From positions 1,240,001 to 1,304,000 of the forward strand of contig NZ_WAHS01000001.1 of NCBI RefSeq assembly GCF_015714715.1: 64,000 nucleotides of DNA, given 5' to 3'. A program made the translations under genes and the position numbers. The notes under the pieces are model-generated. The model saw only the letters and a list, made by a program, of their open reading frames with translations. It did not search any database and had not been told where the DNA came from. The stretch is from Aestuariivirga litoralis (GTDB lineage Bacteria; Pseudomonadota; Alphaproteobacteria; Rhizobiales; Aestuariivirgaceae). Of the stretch, positions 26,114 to 34,872 are shown piece after piece (within the stretch, counting starts at the first letter, position 1; the number at the start of each line of letters is the position of its first letter).

Positions 26114-27895
26114 ATGATTCAGACCGCTGCTGCCAAACTCAAAGCCCTGCGCAATGTGCTCAAGGCCGAAAAACTCAACGGATTCATCGTGCCACGCCAG
26201 GATGAGTTCCAGGGCGAATATGTGGCCCCCTATGCCGAACGTTTGCGCTGGCTCACCGGATTTGCCGGCTCCTGGGGCACCGCGATTGTGACCGACAAGA
26301 AGGCCGCGATTTTCGTTGATGGCCGCTACACGACCCAAGTACGGGTGCAGACCGATGGCAAGCTTTATACGCCGCAGCATCTGGTGGATGCGCCGCCGAC
26401 AGCCTGGGTGAGCGCCAATCTGAAGAAGGGCGAGACGCTGGGCTTTGATCCCATGCTGCTCACCGTTTCTGAAGCGCGGCGTTTCCAGAAGGCCTGTGCC
26501 GAGGTGGGCGCCAAGCTTGCGCCGGTAAAAAAGAATCTCATCGATCAGATTTGGGAAGACCAACCTGCCCGCTCGCAGAAGCCTTTGTTCGTGCAGCCTG
26601 ACAAATTTGCCGGCAAATCCGCCGCGCAGAAATTGAAGGACCTAGCGGCCGGATTAAAAAAGGCTGGCCATGTTGCTGCCTTCCTGGCCGAGCCCTCCTC
26701 CGTGGCCTGGCTGCTCAATCTGCGTGGGCTTGATGTGGCTTACACGCCAGTGGTGCTGGCCTATGCGATCCTGCATGCCAATGCCAAGGCTGAGCTGTTC
26801 ATTGAATCGTCGCGCGTGCCGGATGAAGTGAAGAAGGCGCTGAAGGGCATCGCCACGGTTTATGATCCCAAGGAGCTTGCCGCGCGCCTCAAGAAGCTGG
26901 CGAAGGGCCAAGTGCTGCTGGATGAGAATTCTGCACCCGATCACGTGCGCGCCGTGCTGGAAGCGGCGAAGGCCAAAGTCGTTTACGGCACTGACCCCTG
27001 CACCATGCCCAAGGCGCAGAAGAATGCGGTGGAGCAACAGGGGGCCCGCGATGCGCAGGTGCGCGATGGCGCAGCACTTTCCAATTTTCTGCACTGGATG
27101 TCGGTCGAAGGCCCCAAGGGCCAGCTGGATGAGAAGGCTGCGGCCGCCTCGCTGCAGAAATTCCGCCAGGCGACGAACATGCTGGAGGACCTTTCGTTTC
27201 CTTCCATCTCGGCCGCTGGCGAACATGCCGCCATCCCGCATTATTTCGTCACCGATGAAAGCAGTGCGCCGATCAAAAACAATGAAATCTTCCTGATGGA
27301 TTCCGGCGGGCAGTACCGCGACGGCACCACCGATGTGACGCGCACGATGATCGTGGGCACGCCCACGGCTGAAATGAAAGACCGTTTCACCCGCGTGCTG
27401 AAAGGTGTGATCGGGATTTCGGTGGCGCGCTTTCCGGAAGGCACTACGGGTGCCCATATTGATGCGCTGGCGCGCAATGCGTTGTGGCAGGCCGGCCTCG
27501 ATTTCGATCATGGCACCGGGCATGGCGTGGGCAGCTTCCTGTCGGTGCATGAAGGCCCTGCGCGCATATCAAAGGCATCACACGTGCCGCTGCGCCCCGG
27601 CATGATTCTTTCGAATGAGCCTGGCTATTACAAGCCCGGCCATTTTGGCATCCGCATCGAAAACCTGCTGATCGTGACGGAGCCATCCGAGATTGAAGGT
27701 GGTGAACGCAAGATGATGGGTTTTGAAACCCTGACCTGGGCGCCGATTGACCGCCATCTGATCGAGGTGAAACTGCTGACGCCGGATGAGCTGACCTGGC
27801 TCAACGCCTATCACGAGCGGGTTGAAAAAGAGCTTTCACCCCGCATGAGTGGTGAGGCTTTGGTGTGGCTGAAGGAGAGCTGCGCGGCGCTGTAA
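26114..27895 (+). CDS. pepP: Xaa-Pro aminopeptidase (M24B, aminopeptidase P family)
   Basis: Dinuclear metallopeptidase that removes N-terminal residues preceding proline. At 593 residues it is the long, three-domain form: two creatinase_N-like domains (about residues 1-150 and 165-310) and a C-terminal pita-bread domain. Metal ligands fit the family: LMDSGGQYRDGTTDVTRT (two Asp), GTGHGVGSFLSVHEGP (His) and SNEPGYY plus ENLLIV (two Glu). The ATG at 26114 opens the domain directly. It ends 17 nt from the convergent glutamine-synthetase-like gene. The symbol is by family; orthology to E. coli PepP is not certain. Confidence 0.88.
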   Translation: MIQTAAAKLKALRNVLKAEKLNGFIVPRQDEFQGEYVAPYAERLRWLTGFAGSWGTAIVTDKKAAIFVDGRYTTQVRVQTDGKLYTPQHLVDAPPTAWVSANLKKGETLGFDPMLLTVSEARRFQKACAEVGAKLAPVKKNLIDQIWEDQPARSQKPLFVQPDKFAGKSAAQKLKDLAAGLKKAGHVAAFLAEPSSVAWLLNLRGLDVAYTPVVLAYAILHANAKAELFIESSRVPDEVKKALKGIATVYDPKELAARLKKLAKGQVLLDENSAPDHVRAVLEAAKAKVVYGTDPCTMPKAQKNAVEQQGARDAQVRDGAALSNFLHWMSVEGPKGQLDEKAAAASLQKFRQATNMLEDLSFPSISAAGEHAAIPHYFVTDESSAPIKNNEIFLMDSGGQYRDGTTDVTRTMIVGTPTAEMKDRFTRVLKGVIGISVARFPEGTTGAHIDALARNALWQAGLDFDHGTGHGVGSFLSVHEGPARISKASHVPLRPGMILSNEPGYYKPGHFGIRIENLLIVTEPSEIEGGERKMMGFETLTWAPIDRHLIEVKLLTPDELTWLNAYHERVEKELSPRMSGEALVWLKESCAAL

Positions 27896-27912
27896 AGTCC
27901 CGCGCACGCACG

Positions 27913-29262
27913 TCAAACATTCAGCAACAGGAACTCGCGCTCCCAACTCGAAATCGTGCGGCGGAAATGCTGCATCTCCGAGAACTTCACATCAATATAG
28001 GCTTCGCAGAATTGCTCGCCCAGCGTCTGACGCAAGGTCTTGGTGTAGGACAGCTTGTCCAGCGCCTCGTCCAGGCTGATCGGCAGCGTGTGGGCATAGC
28101 GATAGGCTGAGCCCGTCACCGGATCAGACGGTTTCACCTTTTCCACCATGCCGAGATAACCCGCCGCGAGGGAGGCCGCGAAGGCGAGATAAGGATTGGC
28201 ATCAGCACCTGCCACGCGGTTCTCGACGCGCAAATTGGCAGGATCGGATGATGGCACACGCAAACTCACAGTGCGGTTGTCGATGGCCCAATGCACATTG
28301 GTCGGTGCGTCGCTCTCCGGCACGAGGCGGCGATAGGAATTCACATTGGGCGCCAGCAGCGGCAAAGTGGCAGCCATATATCGCTGCATGCCGCCGATGT
28401 GATTGAGGAACAGCTTCGAGGGCTTGCCATCCTTGCCGGCAAAAATACTGCGGCCCGTCTTGGCATCCACCACCGACTGATGAATATGCATCGATGAGCC
28501 CGGCTCATTCTCATGCGGCTTGGCCATGAAGGTGGCATAGACATCATGCTTCAACGCGGCCTGGCGCACCGTGCGCTTGAACAGGAACACCTGGTCGGCC
28601 AGTTCCAGTGGATCGCCGTGGTTGAAATTGATTTCCAGCTGCGCGGGGCCGGCTTCATGGGACAGCGTGTCCACATCAAGCTCTTGTGCTTCGCACCAGT
28701 CATAGATGTCTTCCACGATCGGGTCGAAATCATTGGCGGCATCAATGCCGTAAGCTTGCCCGCCTGATTCCTTGCGTCCTGAACGGCCCACCGCCGCATC
28801 CAACGGGTAATCCGGATCGATATTCTTTTTGACCAAATAGAATTCAAGCTCCGGTGCGATCACCGGCCGCCAGCCCTTGTCTTTGTAAAGTTCCAGAACG
28901 CGGCGCAGCACTGAGCGCGGAGAAATGGTCACGGGATCGTCGTTCAGATGGAACGCGTCGCAGATCACTTGTGCGGTGGGCTCGGTGTACCAGGGTACAA
29001 TGCGGATCGTATCCACATCTGGCTGCATATAGATGTCGATGGCGCTGTCGCTCACAGCCTCTGTGTCAGAAACGAAGCGGCCATTGATGGTCAATGTGAA
29101 GACTTCTTCGGGAACCCGCAGGCCCTTGGACTTGTTGCCCTTCAGGAATTTCTTGGGCGGCAAGATTTTGCCGCGTGCGGTTCCAGACATGTCAGCGACA
29201 AGGCATTCGACTTCGCTGATCTTCTTGCTTTCGAGATAGTCTTCAAATTTGGCTTGGTTCAT
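27913..29262 (-). CDS. Glutamine synthetase family protein (PuuA-like)
   Basis: Type I glutamine-synthetase fold of 449 residues. Family motifs are APELEFYLV, GSSMHIHQS (ATP/metal His), NSYRRLVPESDAP and NRTVSLRVPSS. It lacks the adenylylation loop of true GlnA, and its divergent partner encodes a PuuB-like oxidase. Gamma-glutamylation of putrescine or another amine is therefore the best guess; glutamate-amide synthesis from ethanolamine or methylamine is possible too. The ATG at 29262 lies 78 nt from the partner's start. Confidence 0.8.
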   Translation of the reverse strand: MNQAKFEDYLESKKISEVECLVADMSGTARGKILPPKKFLKGNKSKGLRVPEEVFTLTINGRFVSDTEAVSDSAIDIYMQPDVDTIRIVPWYTEPTAQVICDAFHLNDDPVTISPRSVLRRVLELYKDKGWRPVIAPELEFYLVKKNIDPDYPLDAAVGRSGRKESGGQAYGIDAANDFDPIVEDIYDWCEAQELDVDTLSHEAGPAQLEINFNHGDPLELADQVFLFKRTVRQAALKHDVYATFMAKPHENEPGSSMHIHQSVVDAKTGRSIFAGKDGKPSKLFLNHIGGMQRYMAATLPLLAPNVNSYRRLVPESDAPTNVHWAIDNRTVSLRVPSSDPANLRVENRVAGADANPYLAFAASLAAGYLGMVEKVKPSDPVTGSAYRYAHTLPISLDEALDKLSYTKTLRQTLGEQFCEAYIDVKFSEMQHFRRTISSWEREFLLLNV

Positions 29263-29340
29263 GACACTTCATTGGGTTGCGATAAAAAGAGCTTACCCGG
29301 TCTTGTTGACGCAAGCAAACCGGGCCAGCTATCACAGGCC

Positions 29341-30621
29341 ATGCCTGCATCCATTTCAGCCCAATCCTACTATCAAGCCACTGCCAATGCGCGGATCGTC
29401 ACATCTCCCCTCGCCGGCGATGTGAGCACCGATGTATGTGTGATTGGTGCTGGCTATACCGGGCTCTCGGCCGCACTCGAACTGGCCAAGGCCGGATTCA
29501 AAGTTGTGGTTCTGGAAGCGGAAACGATTGGTTTCGGCGCGTCGGGCCGCAATGGTGGGCAAATTTGCACAGGGTTTTCCTCCGGCCAATCGCCGCTGGA
29601 TTCACAACTCGGCAAGGCCGCGTCCAAACTGTGCTTCGACATGGCGGAAGAGTCGAAGCGGCTGATCGAAGAGCGCATCGCCGCCTACAAAATCAAATGC
29701 GATCTCACCTGGGGCTATATGCATTGCATCCCCAAGGCGCATCAGTTCGAGCATTTGAAGGAGATGGCCGAAGAATATGAGGCGCTGGGTTATGGCGGCA
29801 ACACGCTCCTTACGAAGGCCGAGCTGGAAGAGAAGCTGGGCAGCAAAGCTTATCATGGCGCGCTGCGGGAATCGCGCGCCGGGCATTTTCATCCACTGAA
29901 CTATTGCCTGGGTCTGGCCACTGCGGCACAGAATGCCGGTGTGACAATCCATGAGCATTCGGCAGCGATTGAAATCGAGACGGGGGCCAAGCCTTACGCG
30001 CGCACCACCAATGGCAAGGTGACAGCGAAGTTCATGGTCATTGCCGGCAATGCCTATTTGGGCCGCACGGTAAAGCCGCTCTATGGGCGGGTGATGCCAG
30101 TGGCCAGCTACATCCTTGCTACGGAGCCTTTGGGCAAGGCGGGTGCAGAGGCCCTGATTCGTGATAATGAAGCGGTAGCGAATACCAATTTCATCGTGGA
30201 TTACTATCGCCGCTCGTCGGATCACCGGATGCTGTTTGGCGGCCGCGCCAGTTATTCCACACTGGAGCCCGGCAACCTCGCTGAATATATGCGCCCGCGG
30301 ATGACGACGGTGTTCCCGCAGTTGAAAGATGTGAAGATCGATTATGCCTGGGGTGGCTTCATCGCCATCACCTCGAACCGCGTGCCGGATTGTGGAAGGC
30401 TTTCACCGACGGTCTATTATGCTCACGGCTATTCCGGCCAAGGCGTGGCTTTGTCGGGGCTGTATGGAAAGCTGATGGCCGAGGCGATCCGTGGCCAGGC
30501 TGAACGCTTCGATCTGTTCGCCCGCATCAAACACCTGCCCTTCCCCGGTGGGCCTGCCCTGCGCACGCCGCTGCTGGTGGCGGCGATGGCTTATTACCGG
30601 ATCAGGGACGCGCTAAGCTAG
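29341..30621 (+). CDS. FAD-dependent oxidoreductase (PuuB-like, DAO family)
   Basis: D-amino-acid-oxidase-fold flavoenzyme of 426 residues. It has the dinucleotide-binding loop VIGAGYTGLSAALELAKAG, the SGRNGGQICTGF segment typical of gamma-glutamylputrescine oxidases, and the C-terminal HGYSGQGVALSGLYGKL FAD motif. Together with the divergent PuuA-like gene it suggests amine or polyamine breakdown. TTGACG (29306-29311) precedes weak TATCAC (29330-29335) by 18 nt; with no Shine-Dalgarno visible, the message could have a very short leader. Confidence 0.85.
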   Translation: MPASISAQSYYQATANARIVTSPLAGDVSTDVCVIGAGYTGLSAALELAKAGFKVVVLEAETIGFGASGRNGGQICTGFSSGQSPLDSQLGKAASKLCFDMAEESKRLIEERIAAYKIKCDLTWGYMHCIPKAHQFEHLKEMAEEYEALGYGGNTLLTKAELEEKLGSKAYHGALRESRAGHFHPLNYCLGLATAAQNAGVTIHEHSAAIEIETGAKPYARTTNGKVTAKFMVIAGNAYLGRTVKPLYGRVMPVASYILATEPLGKAGAEALIRDNEAVANTNFIVDYYRRSSDHRMLFGGRASYSTLEPGNLAEYMRPRMTTVFPQLKDVKIDYAWGGFIAITSNRVPDCGRLSPTVYYAHGYSGQGVALSGLYGKLMAEAIRGQAERFDLFARIKHLPFPGGPALRTPLLVAAMAYYRIRDALS

Positions 30622-31248
30622 GCGCTGCATCTCGGTTGCAAGTTCGCCATAGCCAGTGAAGCGGTATTCATATGCTAACCCCAGGCGCCGGGCAGCGTCT
30701 TCGGCCCTTGCCTGCAGGCCCTTATCATCCGTCTGCGCCAAATAGATCAGCTTGGTGTAATTGCCGAAGTAATCCTTCAGCAGCTCAGGATGGCGGTCGA
30801 GCCCCAAGCCCTCCCACATCAGCTTTTCGAAATGGCGGGCCAGATAATCCGTGAGGAAGAAGCATGTGAACTCCGTGTCTTCACGCGCCGCGAAGGCTTT
30901 GTTGCCGGAATAAAAGGCATAGCAATGTGGGCCTTCAATGCGCTCCACGCCCTCTTCCTTCAGCATGGCATCCAGCTGGCCGCCGGTGCCGCAATCGCCG
31001 TAGACCACATAGATGCGCTTATAGAGCGCCTTATTGGCGCGGATCTTGTCGCGCAAAGCCGGCACAATGAATTGCGGGGTGTTGTGCCACTTGGCCGGCA
31101 GGCATTGGATATCAAAAAGCTTCCAGCCATTGCTGTCTACCAGGTCTACGATTTCGCGCGCCAGGGCCCCGCAGGCCAGCAGCAACACCTCCGCGGCGTG
31201 GCCTGCCTTGCTGAAACTGTCAGACGGTTTGAGATCGACGGCGGTCAT
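30613..31248 (-). CDS. DUF1638 domain protein
   Basis: Function unknown. The 211-residue protein matches DUF1638: VLLLACGALAREI near the N-terminus, CLPAKWHNTPQFIVPALRDKI, VYGDCGTGG, a MEGPHCY-like segment (IEGPHCYAFYSG) and FFLTDYLARHFEKL. It has conserved Cys and His residues (Cys33-type LACGAL, CLPAKWHN, GDCGTGG, PHCY) that could bind metal or corrinoid. DUF1638 genes are often found beside corrinoid-dependent methyltransferases, and a corrinoid protein gene lies 0.6 kb away on the same strand. It overlaps the convergent oxidase gene by 9 nt. Confidence 0.8.
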   Translation of the reverse strand: MTAVDLKPSDSFSKAGHAAEVLLLACGALAREIVDLVDSNGWKLFDIQCLPAKWHNTPQFIVPALRDKIRANKALYKRIYVVYGDCGTGGQLDAMLKEEGVERIEGPHCYAFYSGNKAFAAREDTEFTCFFLTDYLARHFEKLMWEGLGLDRHPELLKDYFGNYTKLIYLAQTDDKGLQARAEDAARRLGLAYEYRFTGYGELATEMQRLA

Positions 31249-31529
31249 GACCTGCTATTCTTCACACTAAAATAACCATGTAAGCCCGCTCGCGCGCGTT
31301 TCCAAGCGACTGGTCAGACCAAAAAGCCGCACATCACGCGCGAAAACGTTTCGAATTTTACCATTCTGAAACCATGGGGCCGTTTCGCGCTTCCAAACCC
31401 CCCGTTCGGGACAATTCGAGGCGTGCATTTCAGGACGCGTTAAGAGCTGTCGCGTAGTTTGGTTCCTGTTCGACGACGGAGTGTCCTTGAACAGTGCTGT
31501 AAGTAACAAAGTAAAAATGGAGAGTTTAG

Positions 31530-31694
31530 ATGTTTAAGAAGTTCCTCAAGGACGAATCCGGCGTTACCGCAATTGAATACGGTGTGATCGCCGCTGCCAT
31601 GGGCGTTGCCCTGGTCGTAATCATGCCGAAGTTGGCCAGCCAGGTGACGACCCAGTTCTCGTCCATCGGCTCGCACATCGCTTCGGGCAAGTAA
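31530..31694 (+). CDS. Flp/Fap-type pilin (type IVb)
   Basis: A 54-residue pilin subunit of the Tad system. It begins MFKKFLKDESGVTAIEYG: a short basic leader, the processing site before the Glu-Tyr pair (GVTAIEYGV), then one hydrophobic helix to about residue 38. A weak AGAG lies before the ATG. A good terminator follows 45 nt after the stop. No tad/cpa assembly genes are in the window, so it is an isolated pilin gene. The 31249-31529 spacer upstream shows no other gene. Confidence 0.85.
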   Translation: MFKKFLKDESGVTAIEYGVIAAAMGVALVVIMPKLASQVTTQFSSIGSHIASGK

Positions 31695-31738
31695 TAAGCT
31701 TCGCCCTGGTCTTCGGACTGGGGCAGCCATTACAGTGG

Positions 31739-31765
31739 AAAGCGCCGGTTTTGCCGGCGCTTTTT
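31739..31765 (+). terminator. Rho-independent terminator after the Flp pilin gene
   Basis: AAAGCGCCGG and CCGGCGCTTT form a 10-bp GC-rich stem around a TTTTG loop, with a T-run at 31761-31765 and a second one shortly after. The stem is symmetric enough to act in both directions, so it may also stop transcription coming from the corrinoid protein gene on the minus strand. Confidence 0.85.
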
Positions 31766-31829
31766 GCGTTTTTAACAAGGGCGCGAGTTCTGATCGCAAA
31801 AGTCTGCAACTTTTGCGGAACGCGCTGGT

Positions 31830-32528
31830 TTAGCCAGCCAGCTGGTTGTGCTTGCGGGCCATAAAGGTCTTGGCGGTTTCCACGGCCACGGCCGCGTCAC
31901 GGCAGTAAGCATCAGCGCCGATAGCCTTGGCGAATTCCTCGTTCAGAGGCGCGCCGCCCACCAGCACAATAAAATCATCGCGCAGGCCCTTTTCCTTCAT
32001 CGTGTCGATCACGACCTTCATGTAGGGCATGGTGGTGGTCAGCAGCGCTGACATGCCGATAATGTCTGGCTTGTGCTCATCCATGGCCTTCAAATAGTTA
32101 TCGACCGGATTGTTGATGCCGATATTGATGACTTCAAAGCCCGCACCTTCCATCATCATGGCGACCAGGTTCTTGCCGATGTCGTGAATGTCGCCCTTGA
32201 CGGTGCCGATCACCATCTTGCCTACGCGAGGAGCGCCAGTTTCAGCCAGCAGCGGGCGCAGGATGGTCATCCCGGCCTTCATTGAGTTGGCGGCCAGCAG
32301 CACTTCCGGCACGAATAGGATGCCGTCACGGAAATCCACGCCGACGATGCGCATGCCTTCGACCAGGGCCTTGGTCAGAACGTCATAGGGCGTCCAGCCG
32401 CGGCCGAGGAGAATGTGAACAGCCGCTTCGACTTCCTCTTTCAAGCCGTCGTAAAGGTCGTCATGGACCTGCTGCACCAAGTCCTCGTCATTGAGGGAAT
32501 TGAGATCAAGATCACCACCATCGCTCAT
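31830..32528 (-). CDS. Corrinoid protein (B12-binding, methionine-synthase/MtxC type)
   Basis: Stand-alone cobalamin carrier for methyl transfer, 232 residues. Residues 20-95 are the helical cap domain (methionine synthase B12-binding domain type). Residues 103-225 are a Rossmann-like B12 domain with the base-off ligand motif DIHDIG at 113-118 (His115) and the later SALLTTTMPYM and VGGAPL segments. It would carry a methyl group between a donor methyltransferase and an acceptor enzyme such as the homocysteine methyltransferase at 35461-36474. The methyl-THF-binding partner is not in the window. Confidence 0.9.
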   Translation of the reverse strand: MSDGGDLDLNSLNDEDLVQQVHDDLYDGLKEEVEAAVHILLGRGWTPYDVLTKALVEGMRIVGVDFRDGILFVPEVLLAANSMKAGMTILRPLLAETGAPRVGKMVIGTVKGDIHDIGKNLVAMMMEGAGFEVINIGINNPVDNYLKAMDEHKPDIIGMSALLTTTMPYMKVVIDTMKEKGLRDDFIVLVGGAPLNEEFAKAIGADAYCRDAAVAVETAKTFMARKHNQLAG

Positions 32529-32620
32529 CGCAGAACTCCGCAGAAAGGTTTTCGTCAGTTTAGTCCGCCTCGCGAAAAGGCCAGATCATCCACCGACATT
32601 GACATGCCTGAAACCGACCG

Positions 32621-32649
32621 TTGAGGCAAGCAAGCTTGCCCGCTATTGT
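32621..32649 (+). promoter_or_regulatory. Promoter with embedded palindrome before the PLP enzyme gene
   Basis: TTGAGG (32621-32626) and TATTGT (32644-32649) are 17 nt apart. Between and overlapping them, GGCAAGC and GCTTGCC (32625-32640) form a 7-bp inverted repeat around AA. This layout suits a repressor operator. Transcription would start near 32656, only about 15 nt before the proposed TTG start codon. Confidence 0.45.
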
Positions 32650-32670
32650 CGTACAAAAAGGGAGAGAAAT

Positions 32671-33912
32671 TTGAGCGCAGCGTTGAATTTAGACGGCATC
32701 CGGCAGCAATTTCCAGCGCTGGCGTTGAAAGATAGCGGCCAGAACCGGGTTTATTTTGACAATCCGGCCGGCACCCAAGTGCCGCAGATCGTCATTGACC
32801 GCATGGTGGACGTGCTCAAATCCAAGAATGCCAATCTCGGCGGGCATTTCGCCACCACCAAGGCTGCAGTCAAGGTGGTGGACGAAGCGCATCAGGCCAT
32901 GGCCGATTTCTACAATGCCGCCTCGGCTGACGAAATCGTGTTCGGCCAGAACATGACCAGCCTGACGTTCCACTTCTCGCGCTGCCTGGGCCGCCAGCTC
33001 AAGAAGGGCGATGAAATCATCCTGTCGCGCATGGACCATGATGCCAATGTGGCCCCCTGGCTGTTGCTGGCGGAGGATCTGGACCTCGTCGTGAAGTGGC
33101 TGGATTTCGATACGGAAACCTATGAATTCCCGGATGATGCCCTGACCAAGGTGCTGTCCTCAAAGACCAAGCTTCTCGCCATGGGCATGGCATCCAATTG
33201 CACCGGCACGGTGCATGATGTGGCGCTGTTCACCAAGCAGGCCAAGGCGGCGGGTGCGTTGGTTTATCTCGACGGCGTGCAATATGCACCGCATCTGGCC
33301 ATCGACGTGCAGACGCTGGGGGCGGATGTGGTGGTTTCGTCGGCCTATAAATGGTTCGGCCCGCACCAGGGCATCCTGTGGGCCCGCAAGGACCTGTTGC
33401 AGGAAACCTTCGCCTATAAAGTGCGCGCCGTTGCGGATAGCGATATCGGCCACAAATTTGAAACCGGCACCCAGAGCCACGAAGGCATGGCCGGCTCCTT
33501 GGCGGCGGTCGATTATGTCGAGCAATTCGGCACTGGTGCAACGCGCGCGGCGCGGATCAAATCGGCGTGGAGCAATCTCGCCGCTTATGAGCAGAAGCTG
33601 ACGCTGGAACTGATCCAGAAGCTGAAGCCCTTCAAGGGCCTCACCATCCGCGGCGTGACGTCTGATAACGCGATGCACCGCCGCGTGCCCACAGTTTCAT
33701 TTACCGTGGACGGCGTCGATCCGGACAAGATCGCGCGCCATCTCGCGGCGGATAATATCTTCGTTTGGTCCGGGCACAATTACGCTCTTGAGCCGGTGAA
33801 GCGCATGGGGCTGCAGGACAAGGGCGGTGTGCTGCGCGTGGGTCTGGCGCATTACAACACGTCACAGGAAGTCGATGCGCTGATCGCATCACTCCATAAA
33901 ATTCTGAAGTGA
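32671..33912 (+). CDS. Cysteine desulfurase-like aminotransferase class V protein
   Basis: PLP enzyme of the NifS/SufS superfamily, 413 residues. It shows VYFDNPAGTQVPQ at the N-terminus, DHDANVAPWL, the cofactor Asp/Gln region (YLDGVQYAPH) and the PLP lysine in SSAYKWFGPHQG. The subgroup is the one called cysteine-desulfurase-like; true sulphur transfer is not shown and I see no clear catalytic Cys loop. I chose the TTG at 32671 because GGAGAG lies 5 nt before it and the family N-terminus begins there. The downstream dehydrogenase follows after 6 nt. Confidence 0.78.
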   Translation: MSAALNLDGIRQQFPALALKDSGQNRVYFDNPAGTQVPQIVIDRMVDVLKSKNANLGGHFATTKAAVKVVDEAHQAMADFYNAASADEIVFGQNMTSLTFHFSRCLGRQLKKGDEIILSRMDHDANVAPWLLLAEDLDLVVKWLDFDTETYEFPDDALTKVLSSKTKLLAMGMASNCTGTVHDVALFTKQAKAAGALVYLDGVQYAPHLAIDVQTLGADVVVSSAYKWFGPHQGILWARKDLLQETFAYKVRAVADSDIGHKFETGTQSHEGMAGSLAAVDYVEQFGTGATRAARIKSAWSNLAAYEQKLTLELIQKLKPFKGLTIRGVTSDNAMHRRVPTVSFTVDGVDPDKIARHLAADNIFVWSGHNYALEPVKRMGLQDKGGVLRVGLAHYNTSQEVDALIASLHKILK

Positions 33913-33918
33913 GGAATT

Positions 33919-34872
33919 ATGAGTCATAAAATCGCCGTCGTCGGCCTGGGCAAGATCGCCACCGACCAGCATGTGCCCTGCATCAGCAAGAACAAGAAGT
34001 TTGATCTTGTCGCCACCGTCAGCCGCAACAATGCGCTGGCCGGAAAGCCGCATTTCTCCACTATTGGCGAATTGATCAAAAGCAAGGTGAAGGTGGATTG
34101 TGTGGCTCTGTGCACCCCACCATCAGTGCGCTTGGCCATCGCGCGTGAAGCGCTGGATGCCGGATATCATGTGCTGATTGAAAAGCCACCCACGCCAACC
34201 GTGGGTGAAATGTTGGCGATGATTGAATATGCCAAGAAGAAGAAGCGCGTGCTCTATGCCACCTGGCATTCGCGCTACAATGATGCGCTGGACCTCGCCA
34301 AGAAACGCCTGAAGGGCAAGACCGTGAATTTCATGCGGGTGAACTGGCGCGAGGACGTGAACAAGTGGCATCCGGGCCAGGAATGGATTGCCCAACCTGG
34401 CGGCTTTGGGGTTTTTGATCCTGGGATCAATGCCTTGTCGGCGGTGACTAAGATTCTGCCTGAACCGGTTTTTGTAGAAGCCAGCAAGATCGAAGTGCCT
34501 GAAAACTGGTCCACGCCCATCGGTGTTGAGATCAGCTTCAAGCGCGGCGACGGCAAGCCAGCCGACATGCAAGCGGTGTTCGACTGGCGCCAGCGCGGCG
34601 AGCAGACCTGGGAAATCGAAATCGGAACGACCGATGGCATGAAGATGAAGCTCACCCATGGGGGCAGCGTGCTTTACATCAATGGCAAGCTGATCATCGA
34701 AGCCAAGCTGGAAGAATATGAGCGCATCTACGCGAAATTCGCCAAGCTGTTGAAGGCCAAGAAGTCAGACACCGATACGGCCCCACTGCAACTGATCTGC
34801 GATGCCTATATGATGGCCAAGCCGGTGGTGGTGAAGAAGTTTGTGTGGGATGCCGGCATCGGCAAACACTAG
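33919..34872 (+). CDS. Gfo/Idh/MocA-family dehydrogenase (galactose 1-dehydrogenase-like)
   Basis: NAD(P)-dependent sugar oxidoreductase of 317 residues. The Rossmann N-terminus reads IAVVGLGKIATDQHVPCI, EKPPTPTVGEM carries the usual EKP lysine, and WHSRYNDALD and FGVFDPGINALS belong to the catalytic domain. The pattern is closest to D-galactose / L-arabinose 1-dehydrogenases of proteobacteria. It forms an operon with the PLP enzyme upstream, a pairing I cannot explain by pathway. It overlaps the convergent PAP2 gene by 4 nt. Confidence 0.8.
   Translation: MSHKIAVVGLGKIATDQHVPCISKNKKFDLVATVSRNNALAGKPHFSTIGELIKSKVKVDCVALCTPPSVRLAIAREALDAGYHVLIEKPPTPTVGEMLAMIEYAKKKKRVLYATWHSRYNDALDLAKKRLKGKTVNFMRVNWREDVNKWHPGQEWIAQPGGFGVFDPGINALSAVTKILPEPVFVEASKIEVPENWSTPIGVEISFKRGDGKPADMQAVFDWRQRGEQTWEIEIGTTDGMKMKLTHGGSVLYINGKLIIEAKLEEYERIYAKFAKLLKAKKSDTDTAPLQLICDAYMMAKPVVVKKFVWDAGIGKH

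Noticed and set aside
26018-26563. Minus-strand reading frame across the pepP start
   Set aside because: Covers the pepP N-terminal domain on the other strand and has no start signal or domain.
31337-31390. Inverted repeat GCGCGAAAACG / CGTTTCGCGC upstream of the Flp gene
   Set aside because: Arms are 32 nt apart and differ by one base; no link to a start or stop could be made.
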